This document shows, one piece after another, positions 46,803 to 58,080 of a stretch of DNA of 64,000 bases. Source of the DNA: Comamonadaceae bacterium PBBC1 (GTDB lineage: Bacteria; Pseudomonadota; Gammaproteobacteria; Burkholderiales; Burkholderiaceae_C); the NCBI GenBank assembly GCA_002256145.1, contig NKIP01000010.1:1-64000 (forward strand), read 5' to 3'. A model generated the notes under the pieces. It searched no databases. It was given only the letters and a program-made list of their open reading frames with translations, and had not been told where the DNA came from. Each line of letters starts with the position of its first letter. Position 1 is the stretch's first letter. Made by a program: the position numbers and the translations under genes.

Positions 46803-48089
46803 ATGCCCACCATGTTGTTTTTATCTGAGGCCTGCTTGTTCGACCGCAAGAGCGGCGCAGCCCAAAGCGTGCGGGCGCAGCTCAAGGCCCTGGCCTGCGC
46901 AGGCTGGCAAGCCCATGCACTGACCATGACCTTGTTCGATGGCCTGCAGGAGTACCCGCTGGCCCAAGTGCATCCCGATTTGTCACCGCTGCCGCCCGTT
47001 GGCAGCCTTTGGGTGCAAGAGGATGAGGGGGTGACACACACTTTGTATGTGACCCATTCCACCGTGCATCAAGCGGTGCGACCTGGGGCCTTGAGGGCGT
47101 TCATTGAGGTGGCGCAGCAATCCCTGACGCAGCTGCAGCCCGACGTGGTGCTGACCTACAGCTCGCCCCTCTTGCAACCGCTGCTGGCCCAAGCCCAGAA
47201 GCAGGGGGCACACACGGTGTTTTATGTGGCCAACCCGGGCTATGCCCGACCCGAATCGCCAGCGTTTCGGTTCATTAACTCATTTGTGGTGCCTTCACAG
47301 GCCATGGTGGCGCTGTACCGCGAAAAGCTGGGCACCGAAGCGCTGGTGGTGCGTGACCTGGTACGCCCGCCGCTGGAAGGTCGGCTAAATCTGTCGCCCG
47401 CGCGGGTGGCAACGCGCAAGGCACAACGTTTTGTGACGCTGATCAACCCGGAACCGGCCAAAGGCGGGCTGTTTTTTCTGAACTTGGTGGAGCAGGCGCG
47501 GGTGTTGGCACCCGGGCTGCGCTTTCGGGCCCTGGAAAGCCGCTGGGGCCGGGCCGACTGGGCACGCCTTGGCCTGGACCTGGCGCTGTTGGACGCGGTG
47601 GACTGGCAGCCGCGCACCGACGACATGACCCGCATCTATGGCGAAGCATCGCTGTTGCTGGTGCCTTCGCTGTGGTTTGAAGCTTCGGCCCGGGTGGTGG
47701 CCGAGGGGTTGCTGGCTGGTGTGCCTGTGCTGGCCATGAAGTCGGGCGGCATCGAGGAGCAGCTCAATGGCGGGGGTTTTTTGTTCGACCTGCCGCCCGC
47801 CCTGCATGCGGACCACCTGGCCCCGCCCGACAAAAAAGACCTGCACCAGTGGCTGCACTTCATTCAGGTGCTGTTGGACGATGACGCGCTTTATACCCAG
47901 GCGGTGCAATTGGCTTTGAAGGCTGCGGATCTTCACAAACCAGCTCGGGCCGAGGCGGCGGCGGTGGCAACGTACACCGAATTGGCCCGGCCCCCAGCAC
48001 TGACCAGCTTGACCTGCAGCCCTGTGGTGCGCCAGCGCTTGCAGGCCAAGCGTGAGTGCACCCTCGAGGTGGTGAATGCGTCGCCGTGA
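46803..48089 (+). CDS. Glycosyltransferase (GT4-like, group 1)
   Basis: MLFLSEACLFDRKSGAAQSVRAQLKALACAGW N-terminus; YGEASLLLVPSLWFEASARVVAEGLLAGVPVLAMKSGGIEEQLNGGGFLF donor-site motif. Confidence 0.85.
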   Translation: MPTMLFLSEACLFDRKSGAAQSVRAQLKALACAGWQAHALTMTLFDGLQEYPLAQVHPDLSPLPPVGSLWVQEDEGVTHTLYVTHSTVHQAVRPGALRAFIEVAQQSLTQLQPDVVLTYSSPLLQPLLAQAQKQGAHTVFYVANPGYARPESPAFRFINSFVVPSQAMVALYREKLGTEALVVRDLVRPPLEGRLNLSPARVATRKAQRFVTLINPEPAKGGLFFLNLVEQARVLAPGLRFRALESRWGRADWARLGLDLALLDAVDWQPRTDDMTRIYGEASLLLVPSLWFEASARVVAEGLLAGVPVLAMKSGGIEEQLNGGGFLFDLPPALHADHLAPPDKKDLHQWLHFIQVLLDDDALYTQAVQLALKAADLHKPARAEAAAVATYTELARPPALTSLTCSPVVRQRLQAKRECTLEVVNASP

Positions 48090-48159
48090 TACCGGCACAT
48101 TGCCCCTGGACGATGCCGTGCACATGCTGAGCGAGCGATGGGCGAGTTGATCGAAAAAA

Positions 48160-48184
48160 AACCATCCCGAGGGATGGTTTTTTG
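48160..48184. terminator. Bidirectional Rho-independent terminator between the glycosyltransferase gene and icd
   Basis: AACCATCCC-GA-GGGATGGTT flanked by A-run and T-run. Confidence 0.92.
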
Positions 48185-48203
48185 GAGGCCGAGGTGACTC
48201 GGT

Positions 48204-50447
48204 TTAGGCAGCCGCTGAAGCCAGAGCGGCATTGAAGGTGGGGCTGGGGCACATGATGGCCTGGAGCTTTTCCTGCGATGGGAAGTAGTAACCACCAATG
48301 TCAACCGGGTGGCCCTGAACCGCATTGAGCTCACCCACGATGGTCGTTTCTTGCTCGGTCAGTGTCTGGGCCAGCGGTGCGAACTTGGCCTGGAGTTCCA
48401 GGTCGTCCGTTTGTGCTGCCAACTCTTGCGCCCAGTACATGGCCAGATAAAACTGGCTGCCACGGTTGTCCAACTGGCCTGTCTTGGGCGAGGGGTTCTT
48501 GTTGTTGTCCAGCAGTTTGCCGGTGGCAGCGTCAAGGGTTTTGGCCAAAACTTTCGATTTGCTGTTGCTGGTTTTGATGCCCAGGTCTTCCAGCGACACG
48601 GCCAGTGCCAAAAATTCACCCAACGAGTCCCAACGCAGGTGGTTTTCTTCCACCAGCTGTTGCACATGCTTGGGGGCAGAGCCGCCTGCACCGGTTTCGT
48701 ACATGCCGCCGCCGGCCATCAATGGCACAACCGACAGCATTTTGGCCGAGGTGCCCAGTTCCATGATGGGGAACAGGTCGGTCAGGTAGTCGCGCAGGAT
48801 GTTACCGGTGGCGCTGATGGTGTCCAGGCCGCGCACAACGCGCTCCAGGGTGTAACGCATGGCACGCACTTGGCTCATGATCTGGATTTCCAGACCGGCT
48901 GTGTTGTGCTCGTGCAGGTACATCTTGACTTTGGTGATCAGCTGGGCTTCGTGGGGGCGGTACTGGTCGAGCCAGAACACCACGGGCATGCCGGAGTTGC
49001 GGGCACGCGTGACGGCCAATTTGACCCAGTCACGGATCGCAGCGTCCTTGACCTGGCACATGCGCCAAATGTCGCCGGCTTCGACGTTTTCGGACAAGAG
49101 CACTTCACCGGTGTTGATGTCGGTGATGTTGGCCACGCCGTCTTCGGAGATTTCAAAAGTCTTGTCGTGCGAGCCGTATTCTTCGGCTTGCTGGGCCATC
49201 AGGCCGACGTTGGGCACCGTGCCCATGGTCTTGGGGTCGAAGGCGCCGTGCCATTTGCAGAAGTTGATCATCTCCTGGTAGATGCGGGCGAAAGTCGACT
49301 CGGGCATCACGGCCTTGACGTCTTTCAGGCGACCGTTGGCGTCCCACATCTTGCCGCCGTTGCGGATCATGGCGGGCATGGAGGCGTCCACGATCACGTC
49401 GTTGGGCGAGTGGAAGTTGGTGATGCCTTTGGCCGAGTCCACCATGGCCAGCTCGGGGCGGTGCTCGTGGCAGGCGTGCAGGTCACGCTTGATTTCGTCT
49501 TGCTTGGACTGGGGCAGGCTGGTGATCTTGTTGTACAGATCGGCCATGCCGTTGTTCACGTTCACACCCAGTTCTTTGAACAGGTCACCATGCTTTTCGA
49601 AAGCTTCTTTGTAGAAGATCTTGACGCAGTGACCGAACACGATGGGGTGCGACACCTTCATCATGGTGGCTTTGACGTGCAGCGAGAACATCACGCCGGT
49701 CTTGCGTGCGTCTTCAATTTCTTTCTCATAGAACTCGCACAGAGCCTTTTTGCTCATGTACATGCTGTCGATGACTTCACGGTCGAGCAAAGAGACTTTG
49801 GGTTTGAGGATGATGGTTTTGCCGCTTTTGGTGATCAGCTCCATCCGCACGTCGCGGGGGCGGTCCAGGGTCATGGACTTTTCACCGTGGTAGAAGTCGC
49901 CCGCGTGCATGTGTGAGACGTGCGAGCGCGACGCCTGGCTCCACTCGGCCATGCTGTGGGGGTTTTTGCGGGCAAATTCCTTGACGGCGCGGGGGGCGCG
50001 GCGGTCGGAATTGCCTTCACGCAGCACGGGGTTCACGGCCGAGCCGGTGCACTTGGAATAACGGGCCTTGATGGCTTTTTCTTCGTCGTTGCAGGGGTTT
50101 TCTGGGTAGTCGGGCAGGGCGTAGCCCTTGGCCTGCAGTTCTTTGATGGCGGCAACCAACTGGCCAACCGAGGCGCTGATGTTGGGCAGTTTGATGATGT
50201 TGGTGCTGGGCAAGAGGGTCAACTTGCCGAGCATCGACAGGTTGTCGGGTGCTCTTTGCTCAGGGGGGAGCAGGTCAGAGAATTCGCCCAGAATGCGGCC
50301 AGCTACAGAAATATCGCTGGTTTCAATTTCAATGCCTGCGGGCTGAGTGAAGGTGCGAATGATGGGCAAAAAGGATGCTGTTGCCAACAAGGGGGCTTCA
50401 TCCGTCAAGGTGTAAATGATTTTGGAGCGGGCTGTAGGCATGGTCAT
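48204..50447 (-). CDS. icd: Monomeric NADP-dependent isocitrate dehydrogenase
   Basis: [25 protein letters not shown]...[42 protein letters not shown]...[15 protein letters not shown] typical of the about 740-aa monomeric IDH. Confidence 0.95.
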   Translation of the reverse strand: MTMPTARSKIIYTLTDEAPLLATASFLPIIRTFTQPAGIEIETSDISVAGRILGEFSDLLPPEQRAPDNLSMLGKLTLLPSTNIIKLPNISASVGQLVAAIKELQAKGYALPDYPENPCNDEEKAIKARYSKCTGSAVNPVLREGNSDRRAPRAVKEFARKNPHSMAEWSQASRSHVSHMHAGDFYHGEKSMTLDRPRDVRMELITKSGKTIILKPKVSLLDREVIDSMYMSKKALCEFYEKEIEDARKTGVMFSLHVKATMMKVSHPIVFGHCVKIFYKEAFEKHGDLFKELGVNVNNGMADLYNKITSLPQSKQDEIKRDLHACHEHRPELAMVDSAKGITNFHSPNDVIVDASMPAMIRNGGKMWDANGRLKDVKAVMPESTFARIYQEMINFCKWHGAFDPKTMGTVPNVGLMAQQAEEYGSHDKTFEISEDGVANITDINTGEVLLSENVEAGDIWRMCQVKDAAIRDWVKLAVTRARNSGMPVVFWLDQYRPHEAQLITKVKMYLHEHNTAGLEIQIMSQVRAMRYTLERVVRGLDTISATGNILRDYLTDLFPIMELGTSAKMLSVVPLMAGGGMYETGAGGSAPKHVQQLVEENHLRWDSLGEFLALAVSLEDLGIKTSNSKSKVLAKTLDAATGKLLDNNKNPSPKTGQLDNRGSQFYLAMYWAQELAAQTDDLELQAKFAPLAQTLTEQETTIVGELNAVQGHPVDIGGYYFPSQEKLQAIMCPSPTFNAALASAAA

Positions 50448-50685
50448 CGTGGTACTGATTTTTACAGGATGAAAAGTGAGACCACTATCTTAAACCAAGC
50501 ATGCCCACAGCTAGCTGACGAAATCCTTGGTGTTTGTCCGGTGTTTTTGGCTGTTCGGGGGCGGTGGCTCGGGTAGGGGCACCTTGGTGGTGGTACAAAT
50601 CTCGACGGTATTTTTGTGGGAAAATCAGCTTTGATTACTTTTTTAATCCAGCACGGTTAATGTCCGGCTTTTTGTATTGAATTTC

Positions 50686-52605
50686 ATGGTTCAGATCACG
50701 CTTCCCGACGGTTCATTGCGCGAGTTTCCAGGCCCGGTCACCGTAGCCGAAGTCGCTTCCTCTATTGGCGCAGGCTTGGCCAAAGCAGCTTTGGGCGGCA
50801 AAGTCAATGGCCAGCTGGTGGACACCAGTTTCAGCATGTCGGCCAATGCCAACTTGGCCATCGTCACCGCCAAAGACCCCGAAGGTCTGGAGCTGATTCG
50901 TCACTCAACGGCTCACTTGTTGGCTTACGCCGTCAAAGATTTGTTTCCTGAGGCTCAGGTCACCATCGGACCTGTCATCGACAACGGCTTTTATTACGAC
51001 TTTTCGTACAGCCGATCCTTCACGCCTGAGGACTTGGTGGCCATTGAAAAGCGCATGACCGAGTTGGCCAACAAGGACGAGCCTGTGGTGCGCCGTGTTT
51101 TGCCTCGCGATGAGGCTGTGGCGCATTTCAAAGCCATGGGCGAGCACTACAAAGCCGAAATCATTGGCAGCATCCCTGCTGACCAAGAAGTGAGTTTGTA
51201 CCGCGAAGGTGCTTTTGAAGACCTGTGCCGTGGCCCGCACGTCCCCAGCACAGGCAAGCTCAAACATTTCAAACTCATGAAAGTGGCCGGAGCCTATTGG
51301 CGCGGTGACAGCAAAAACGAAATGCTGCAACGCGTTTACGGTACGGCTTGGGCCAGCAAGGAAGACTTGCAGCTGTACCTGACCCGTCTTGAAGAAGCCG
51401 AAAAGCGTGACCATCGCAAACTCGGGCGCGAGTTGGATTTGTTCCACATTGACGAGCATGCCCCTGGCTTGGTGTTCTGGCACCCCAAAGGCTGGACCGT
51501 TTGGCAAACCGTGGAGCAGTACATGCGACAGGTTTACCGTGACAGTGGTTACCATGAGGTCAAAGGCCCCCAGATTTTGGACAAATCGCTGTGGGAAAAA
51601 ACCGGTCACTGGGACAAGTACCGCGACAACATGTTCACGACCGAATCTGAAAAGCGCGATTACGCCTTGAAGCCCATGAACTGCCCGGGTCACATCCTGA
51701 TCTTCAAGCAAGGCATCAAGAGCTACCGTGATTTGCCTTTGCGTTACGGCGAGTTTGGCCAATGCCACCGCAATGAACCGTCTGGCGGCTTGCACGGCAT
51801 CATGCGTGTGCGTGGCTTCACCCAAGACGATGGCCACATCTTTTGCACCGAAGACCAAATCCTGCCAGAGTGCGACACCTTCACCAAGGTCCTCAAAAAT
51901 GTCTACGCCGATTTCGGTTTCACCGACATTTTGTACAAGGTGTCTACGCGTCCTGCCGCTCGCATTGGCTCTGACGAGTTGTGGGACAAGGCCGAAAAAG
52001 CCCTGATGGACAGCTTGCGCCATTCGGGTTGCGATTTTGTGATTTCAGAGGGCGATGGTGCTTTTTATGGCCCCAAGATCGAATACACCCTGAAGGATGC
52101 GATTGGCCGGGAATGGCAGTGCGGCACGATTCAGGTGGACTTCAATTTGTCCGAGCGTCTGGATGCCGAATACGTGGCCGAAGACGGTACGCGTCAGCGG
52201 CCTGTGATTTTGCACCGTGCCATTGTGGGCAGCATGGAGCGATTCATTGGTATTTTGGTCGAACAGCATGCCGGTGCCTTGCCCACTTGGTTGGCCCCCA
52301 TCCAAGTGTCGGTGCTCAATATCACTGATGCACAGTCTGATTACTGTCGCGAAATAGCTGCAAAACTGCAAAAGTCAGTGTCAAATCAAGGCCTTAGGGT
52401 CGAATTGGACCTGCGTAACGAGAAAATCACGTATAAAATACGAGAGCATTCGTTGCAAAAGCTGCCCTATATCCTTGTCGCAGGTGACAAAGAAAAGGCA
52501 GCAGGTACCGTCGCAGTGCGCGCCCGAGGCAACAAAGACCTCGGTGTGATGTCGATCGATGCGTTCATTGAACACATTGCAGCTGACATCGCTTCTAAAG
52601 CCTGA
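50686..52605 (+). CDS. thrS: Threonyl-tRNA synthetase
   Basis: TGS domain [78 protein letters not shown] at 50686 rather than TTG at 50677. Confidence 0.97.
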   Translation: MVQITLPDGSLREFPGPVTVAEVASSIGAGLAKAALGGKVNGQLVDTSFSMSANANLAIVTAKDPEGLELIRHSTAHLLAYAVKDLFPEAQVTIGPVIDNGFYYDFSYSRSFTPEDLVAIEKRMTELANKDEPVVRRVLPRDEAVAHFKAMGEHYKAEIIGSIPADQEVSLYREGAFEDLCRGPHVPSTGKLKHFKLMKVAGAYWRGDSKNEMLQRVYGTAWASKEDLQLYLTRLEEAEKRDHRKLGRELDLFHIDEHAPGLVFWHPKGWTVWQTVEQYMRQVYRDSGYHEVKGPQILDKSLWEKTGHWDKYRDNMFTTESEKRDYALKPMNCPGHILIFKQGIKSYRDLPLRYGEFGQCHRNEPSGGLHGIMRVRGFTQDDGHIFCTEDQILPECDTFTKVLKNVYADFGFTDILYKVSTRPAARIGSDELWDKAEKALMDSLRHSGCDFVISEGDGAFYGPKIEYTLKDAIGREWQCGTIQVDFNLSERLDAEYVAEDGTRQRPVILHRAIVGSMERFIGILVEQHAGALPTWLAPIQVSVLNITDAQSDYCREIAAKLQKSVSNQGLRVELDLRNEKITYKIREHSLQKLPYILVAGDKEKAAGTVAVRARGNKDLGVMSIDAFIEHIAADIASKA

Positions 52606-52691
52606 AGGTGAATTTCGCCGCAAGCTTTGGCCCGTGGGCACAAAGATGGATGGGCTGCATGTTGCAGTTTTGTTCCGTAAAGGATTGAGTC

Positions 52692-53288
52692 ATCGCTACC
52701 GAATTTCGTGATCGTCGCCACCGCGAAGAACGTAAACACCGTTTGAACCGTGAAATCATGGCCCCAGAGGTACGTGTTTCCGGCCCTGAAAATGAACCCA
52801 TGGGCATTTTGTCCTTGGGCGAAGCCTTGCGACTTGCGGGTGAAATGGATGTGGACCTGGTTGAAATTGCCGCCACTGCCAATCCACCTGTCTGTCGCTT
52901 GATGGACTACGGTAAGTTCAAGTACCAAGAGCAAAAGCGAGCGGCAGAAGCCAAAGCCAAGCAAACGGTCATTGACATCAAAGAAGTCAAGTTCCGTCCT
53001 GGTACAGACGATGGTGACTACAACATCAAAATGCGCAACATCCGCCGGTTTTTGGCCGATGGTGACAAATGCAAGATCACTTTGCGTTTCCGTGGCCGCG
53101 AAATCACCCACCAAGAACTGGGTATCGCTTTGCTGAACCGGATTCGTGATGAGTTGGCCGACTCCATCATCGTGGAGCAGTTTCCCAAGTTGGAAGGCCG
53201 CCAGATGATCATGATGATTGCACCGGGTCGCAAAAAACCGACCAGCGGCAAACCAGCTGACGCGGCAGCTTCTGCTGAGTCGGCGTAA
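52692..53288 (+). CDS. infC: Translation initiation factor IF-3, likely non-canonical ATC start
   Basis: IF-3 sequence [37 protein letters not shown]; in-frame [27 protein letters not shown] preceded by AAAGGA and ATC at 52692; no ATG/GTG at the expected N-terminus. Confidence 0.85.
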   Translation: MATEFRDRRHREERKHRLNREIMAPEVRVSGPENEPMGILSLGEALRLAGEMDVDLVEIAATANPPVCRLMDYGKFKYQEQKRAAEAKAKQTVIDIKEVKFRPGTDDGDYNIKMRNIRRFLADGDKCKITLRFRGREITHQELGIALLNRIRDELADSIIVEQFPKLEGRQMIMMIAPGRKKPTSGKPADAAASAESA

Positions 53289-53425
53289 AAAAAGAATTTG
53301 ACCGGCCTTCGGGTTGGTTGGGTCGAAAGTCACTTTCGGGTGACTTTTGTTAAAAGTGGCTCGGGGCCAACAAGGCTGCAAAGATATTGCAGACGCCTCA
53401 CGAGCACAATTAAAGGAGCATTGAC

Positions 53426-53629
53426 ATGCCCAAGATGAAGACCAAAAGCAGCGCTAAAAAGCGCTTCCGTGTTCGTCCCGGTGGAACCGTTAAACGCGGC
53501 CAAGCCTTCAAACGTCACATCCTGACCAAGAAGACCACCAAAAACAAGCGTCACCTTCGCGGTGCAGTGGCTGTGCATGAGACCAATATGGGTCACATCG
53601 CACAAATGCTGCCCATGGCTGGCCTGTAA
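53426..53629 (+). CDS. rpmI: 50S ribosomal protein L35
   Basis: [46 protein letters not shown]. Confidence 0.97.
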   Translation: MPKMKTKSSAKKRFRVRPGGTVKRGQAFKRHILTKKTTKNKRHLRGAVAVHETNMGHIAQMLPMAGL

Positions 53630-53654
53630 TTACTGACGAACAAGGAGAATAAAT

Positions 53655-54017
53655 ATGCCTCGCGTTAAACGTGGTGTAACGGCACGCGCCCGTCACAAGA
53701 AAGTTTTGGCCCTTGCAAAAGGTTTCCGTGGTCGCCGCGGTAATGTCTTCCGCATCGCCAAACAGGCGGTGATGAAGGCTGGCCAGTACGCCTACCGTGA
53801 CCGCCGCACCAAAAAGCGTGTGTTCCGTCAGTTGTGGATTGCCCGTATCAACGCCGCTGCGCGTGAATGCGGTCTGACCTACAGCCAGTTCGCCAACGGC
53901 CTGAAGAAGGCTGCCATCGAAATCGACCGTAAGATGCTGGCGGACATCGCCGTGCACGACAAGGCCGCTTTTGCTGGCATCGTGAACCAAGTCAAAGCCA
54001 AACTGGCCGCAGCTTGA
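53655..54017 (+). CDS. rplT: 50S ribosomal protein L20
   Basis: [51 protein letters not shown]. Confidence 0.97.
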   Translation: MPRVKRGVTARARHKKVLALAKGFRGRRGNVFRIAKQAVMKAGQYAYRDRRTKKRVFRQLWIARINAAARECGLTYSQFANGLKKAAIEIDRKMLADIAVHDKAAFAGIVNQVKAKLAAA

Positions 54018-54063
54018 GTCCATGAGTGACATGGGCCCTTGGGCCTGTGCCACGCACTCGATC

Positions 54064-54104
54064 AAAGGGATTGAGGCTCGCAAAAGCTTCAATCCCTTTT
54101 TTAT
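54064..54104 (+). terminator. Rho-independent terminator or attenuator between rplT and pheS
   Basis: AAAGGGATTGA ... TCAATCCCTTT stem followed by T-run. Confidence 0.85.
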
Positions 54105-54137
54105 TCCTTTTTACACAGATCCCCGATCTCCCACACC

Positions 54138-55175
54138 ATGAACGAGCTGGACACCCTGGTTGAATCCGCACGCCAGAGTTTTGCGCAGGCACTGACACCT
54201 GCAGACCTCGAAAACGCCAAGGCCCAATTTTTGGGCAAAGCCGGTCGCATCACCGAGCTGATGAAGGGCATGGCCGCTCTGAGCGTGGAAGACAAGAAAA
54301 CCCGCGGTGCGGCCATCAACCTGGCCAAGCAGGCTATTGAGGCCGCGCTGAACGATCGCCGACAAGCGCTGGCCGATGCAGAGCTGCAAGCGCAGCTCAA
54401 AGCCGAAGCCCTCGATGTGACTTTGCCGGGGCGCAGTGAGAACCTGGGCGGTTTGCACCCCGTCTCGCTGACGCTCGAGCGTGTCGAGCAAATCTTTGGC
54501 TCCATGGGCTTTGAAGTGGCCCAAGGTCCAGAGATCGAGACCGACTGGTTCAACTTCACCGCGCTCAATACGCCAGAAGACCACCCAGCCCGCTCCATGC
54601 ACGACACCTTCTATGTGGAAGGCGGTCATTTGCTGCGCACACACACCAGCCCCATGCAAATCCGCCATGCGGTGCAGCACGTCAAGCGTTACAAGAACCA
54701 ACTCGACGCCGGTCAAGGCATGCCCGAAATCCGCGTTATAGCACCGGGCCGTACCTACCGCGTGGACAGCGACGCCACCCACTCACCCATGTTTCACCAG
54801 TGCGAAGGCCTGTGGATCGGCGAGAACGTGAGCTTCAAGGACCTCAAGGTGGTGGTCACCGATTTCTGCCGCACCTTCTTCGAAAGCGACGACCTGGTGC
54901 TGCGTTTCCGTCCCAGCTTCTTTCCATTCACCGAGCCCAGTGCCGAGATCGACATCCAGTTTCAAAGCGGCCCGCTGGCAGGTCGCTGGCTTGAAGTGGG
55001 CGGTTCCGGCCAGGTGCACCCGAACGTGGTGCGCAACATGGGCTTGGACCCCGAGCGCTTCATCGGCTTTGCCTTTGGCATGGGCATGGACCGTTTCACC
55101 ATGCTGCGCTACGGCGTGAACGACCTGCGCTTGTTCTTTGACGGCGATGTGCGTTTCCTGAGCCAATTTCAGTAA
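54138..55175 (+). CDS. pheS: Phenylalanyl-tRNA synthetase alpha subunit
   Basis: [83 protein letters not shown]. Confidence 0.97.
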   Translation: MNELDTLVESARQSFAQALTPADLENAKAQFLGKAGRITELMKGMAALSVEDKKTRGAAINLAKQAIEAALNDRRQALADAELQAQLKAEALDVTLPGRSENLGGLHPVSLTLERVEQIFGSMGFEVAQGPEIETDWFNFTALNTPEDHPARSMHDTFYVEGGHLLRTHTSPMQIRHAVQHVKRYKNQLDAGQGMPEIRVIAPGRTYRVDSDATHSPMFHQCEGLWIGENVSFKDLKVVVTDFCRTFFESDDLVLRFRPSFFPFTEPSAEIDIQFQSGPLAGRWLEVGGSGQVHPNVVRNMGLDPERFIGFAFGMGMDRFTMLRYGVNDLRLFFDGDVRFLSQFQ

Positions 55176-55246
55176 TCCCTCTCCTGATATTCCCGAATGC
55201 TGCTGCGCGGCGTGTGCCGTGCAGCAAAACGAAGTGAGTTCTGCAC

Positions 55247-57676
55247 ATGCAATTTCCTGAATCCTGGTTGCGCGAGTTCTGCAACCCGTCCCTGACGCCC
55301 CAGCAACTGGCTGAGACCTTGACCATGGCCGGTCTCGAAGTGGAAGAGCTCGAGCCCGTGGCTCCGCCGTTCACGAAGATCGTGGTCGGTGAAATCAAGG
55401 AAGCCGTGCAGCACCCCAACGCCGATCGCCTGCGCGTGTGCCAGGTGGATGTGGGGCAGGGCGCTCTGCTCAATATCGTTTGTGGTGCACCCAACGCCCG
55501 GGTAGGCATCCGCGTGCCTTGCGCCATGGTCGGGGCCGAATTGCCTCCGGGTGAAGACGGTAAACCATTCGTCATCAAGGTGGGCAAGCTGCGTGGTGTG
55601 GAAAGCCAAGGCATGTTGTGTTCAGCCAAAGAACTGAAGATTGCCGACGACCATGGAGGCCTGCTGGAATTGCCTGCAGACGCGCCTCTGGGCCAGGACA
55701 TTCGCCAGTATTTGAATCTGGACGACACCCTGATGACGCTCAAGCTCACGCCTAACTTGGCGCATTGCCTGAGCGTGTACGGCATCGCCCGTGAAGTGTC
55801 AGCCCTGACCGGTGCCACTTTGAAGGCCCCGACTTTCCCGGCAGTGGCCACACAGACCAGCGACAAGCTGGCGGTGCAGGTGCAGGCCCCCGACCTGTGT
55901 GGTCGCTTCAGCGGCCGCGTGGTCAAGGGCGTGAACACGAAGGCCCAAACCCCGCAGTGGATGGTCGACCGCCTGGCCCGTTGTGGCCAGCGCAGCGTGA
56001 GCCCGCTGGTGGACATCTCCAACTACGTGATGTTCGAGTTCGGCCGCCCCTCGCACATTTTTGACCTCGACAAGATCCACGGCGGCTTGCAGGTGCGCTG
56101 GGGCCAGCCCGGTGAAACGCTCAAGCTGCTCAACGGCAACACCGTGACCGTGGACGAGAAGGTGGGCGTGATCGCCGACGACAGCCAAGTCGAATCGCTG
56201 GCCGGCATCATGGGTGGCGACGCGACAGCCGTGTCTGACGACACGCAAAACATCTACATTGAAGCCGCTTTCTGGTGGCCTACCTCGATTGCTGGCCGTT
56301 CGCGCCGCTTCAACTTCTCGACCGATGCCGGTCACCGTTTTGAGCGTGGTGTGGACCCGCAGCTGACGGTGGAGCACATCGAGCGCATCACCCAGCTGGT
56401 GCTCGACATTTGCGGCACGCCAGAGACAAAGGTTGGCCCCATCGACGACCAGACCTTGAACATTCCAGCGATCACTCCCGTCGCGCTGCGCGTGGCCCGT
56501 GCGGTCAAGGTGATTGGCATGCCTTTAACGCAGCAGCAATGCGCCGACGCCTTGCGGGGTCTGGGTCTGCAAGTGGCTGAAGGCGAGGGCACCGTTACCG
56601 TGACGCCACCGAGCTTCCGTTTTGACCTGCAAATCGAAGAAGACCTGATTGAAGAAGTGGCCCGCATGGTGGGCTACAACAACCTGCCGACCAACCCACC
56701 TCTGGCCCCCATCACCGCCAAAGTGCGACCAGAAACCGAGCGCAGCCCGTCCGCCGTGCGCCGCGCCATTGCCGCTTTGGGTTACCAGGAAACCATCAAC
56801 TACAGCTTTGTCGAAGAAGCGTGGGAAAAGGACTTGGCGGGCAATGCCAGCCCGATCCGCCTGCTCAACCCCATCGCCAGCCAGATGAGCGTGATGCGCT
56901 CGAGCCTGATCGGCTCGCTTCTGCAGGTGGTCAAGTTCAACGCCGACCGCAAAGCTGACCGCGTGCGTGTGTTCGAGCTGGGGCGCGTGTTTTTGCGCAA
57001 TGACACCGTTCAAAGCACCGACACCACCGTGCAGGGGTTCGAGCAGCCCATGCGCGTGGCCGGCATGGCCTGGGGCCCAGTGGAGCCTTTGGGTTGGCAG
57101 GGCAAGTCCCGCAATGTCGATTTTTACGACGTCAAGTCCGATGTGGAGAAGCTGCTGGCCCCGCGCAAGGCGGAGTTTGTGGCCGCTGAACACCCCGCCA
57201 TGCACCCGGGCCGCTCGGCCCAGGTGTGGCTTGAAGGCGTGATGATTGGCCATGTGGGTGAGTTACACCCCCGCTGGCGACAGGCTTGGGAGCTGAGCAG
57301 TGCGCCTGTGGTGTTTGAGTTGTCGCTGGATGCCGTCATTGCCCGTAAAGTGCCAGTGGCGCAAGCGGTGGCCAAACACCAGGCAGTGGAGCGCGACATC
57401 GCGGTCATCGTGAATGAACAGGTCACGCACGGCCAATTGATGGCGGCCATCCATGCGGCACCCACACAGGGTTTGCTGCGCGATGCGGTGCTGTTTGACA
57501 TTTACCGTCCCAGGGCCGAATCGACAGGCGGCTTGGCGGCAGGCGAGAAGAGCTTGGCGGTGCGTTTGAGTTTGCTCAGTGAGGAGTCCACCTTGACCGA
57601 CGTTCAAATTGACACGGTGATGCAAGCCGTGATGGCACAGTTGGGCTCAGATTTGTCAGCTCGGCTGCGCAGCTGA
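55247..57676 (+). CDS. pheT: Phenylalanyl-tRNA synthetase beta subunit
   Basis: MQFPESWLREFCNPSLTPQQLAETLTMAGLEVEE, B3/B4, B5 and ferredoxin-fold anticodon-binding C-terminus. Confidence 0.97.
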   Translation: MQFPESWLREFCNPSLTPQQLAETLTMAGLEVEELEPVAPPFTKIVVGEIKEAVQHPNADRLRVCQVDVGQGALLNIVCGAPNARVGIRVPCAMVGAELPPGEDGKPFVIKVGKLRGVESQGMLCSAKELKIADDHGGLLELPADAPLGQDIRQYLNLDDTLMTLKLTPNLAHCLSVYGIAREVSALTGATLKAPTFPAVATQTSDKLAVQVQAPDLCGRFSGRVVKGVNTKAQTPQWMVDRLARCGQRSVSPLVDISNYVMFEFGRPSHIFDLDKIHGGLQVRWGQPGETLKLLNGNTVTVDEKVGVIADDSQVESLAGIMGGDATAVSDDTQNIYIEAAFWWPTSIAGRSRRFNFSTDAGHRFERGVDPQLTVEHIERITQLVLDICGTPETKVGPIDDQTLNIPAITPVALRVARAVKVIGMPLTQQQCADALRGLGLQVAEGEGTVTVTPPSFRFDLQIEEDLIEEVARMVGYNNLPTNPPLAPITAKVRPETERSPSAVRRAIAALGYQETINYSFVEEAWEKDLAGNASPIRLLNPIASQMSVMRSSLIGSLLQVVKFNADRKADRVRVFELGRVFLRNDTVQSTDTTVQGFEQPMRVAGMAWGPVEPLGWQGKSRNVDFYDVKSDVEKLLAPRKAEFVAAEHPAMHPGRSAQVWLEGVMIGHVGELHPRWRQAWELSSAPVVFELSLDAVIARKVPVAQAVAKHQAVERDIAVIVNEQVTHGQLMAAIHAAPTQGLLRDAVLFDIYRPRAESTGGLAAGEKSLAVRLSLLSEESTLTDVQIDTVMQAVMAQLGSDLSARLRS

Positions 57677-57706
57677 TGCGCCTTCATACCTATTCGGAAC
57701 GCGGTC

Positions 57707-58057
57707 ATGCAAATCAGTTTTGAAACATTGGAAACGCCCGCCTTGACCAAGGCTCAGCTGTCTGATTTGTTGTTTGAACAAATCGGTTTGAACAAGCGCG
57801 AGTCCAAAGACATGGTCGATGCTTTTTTTGATCTGATGGTGGACAGCCTGATTTCGGGTGACGATGTCAAGATTTCTGGCTTTGGCAATTTTCAAATCCG
57901 CACCAAAGCGGCGCGGCCAGGGCGCAATCCACGCACAGGAGAATTGATTCCTATTGATGCACGTCGTGTCGCGACCTTCCATGCCAGCCATAAACTCAAG
58001 GCCTTGATTCAGGGCGATGCCGTTGACGACGAAGGTGTGGAGACGGTAGGGCGCTGA
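57707..58057 (+). CDS. ihfA: Integration host factor alpha subunit
   Basis: [68 protein letters not shown]. Confidence 0.94.
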   Translation: MQISFETLETPALTKAQLSDLLFEQIGLNKRESKDMVDAFFDLMVDSLISGDDVKISGFGNFQIRTKAARPGRNPRTGELIPIDARRVATFHASHKLKALIQGDAVDDEGVETVGR

Positions 58058-58080
58058 ATTTCCACCTACCGGAGTCTGCC

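Noticed and set aside
46803-48089. Type I secretion genes adjacent to the giants
   Set aside because: I looked for ABC/MFP/OMP components; none of the neighbouring ORFs match, so the exporter must be elsewhere if it exists
48309-49916. 535-aa plus ORF antisense to icd
   Set aside because: His/Val-rich shadow ORF opposite a clearly conserved gene
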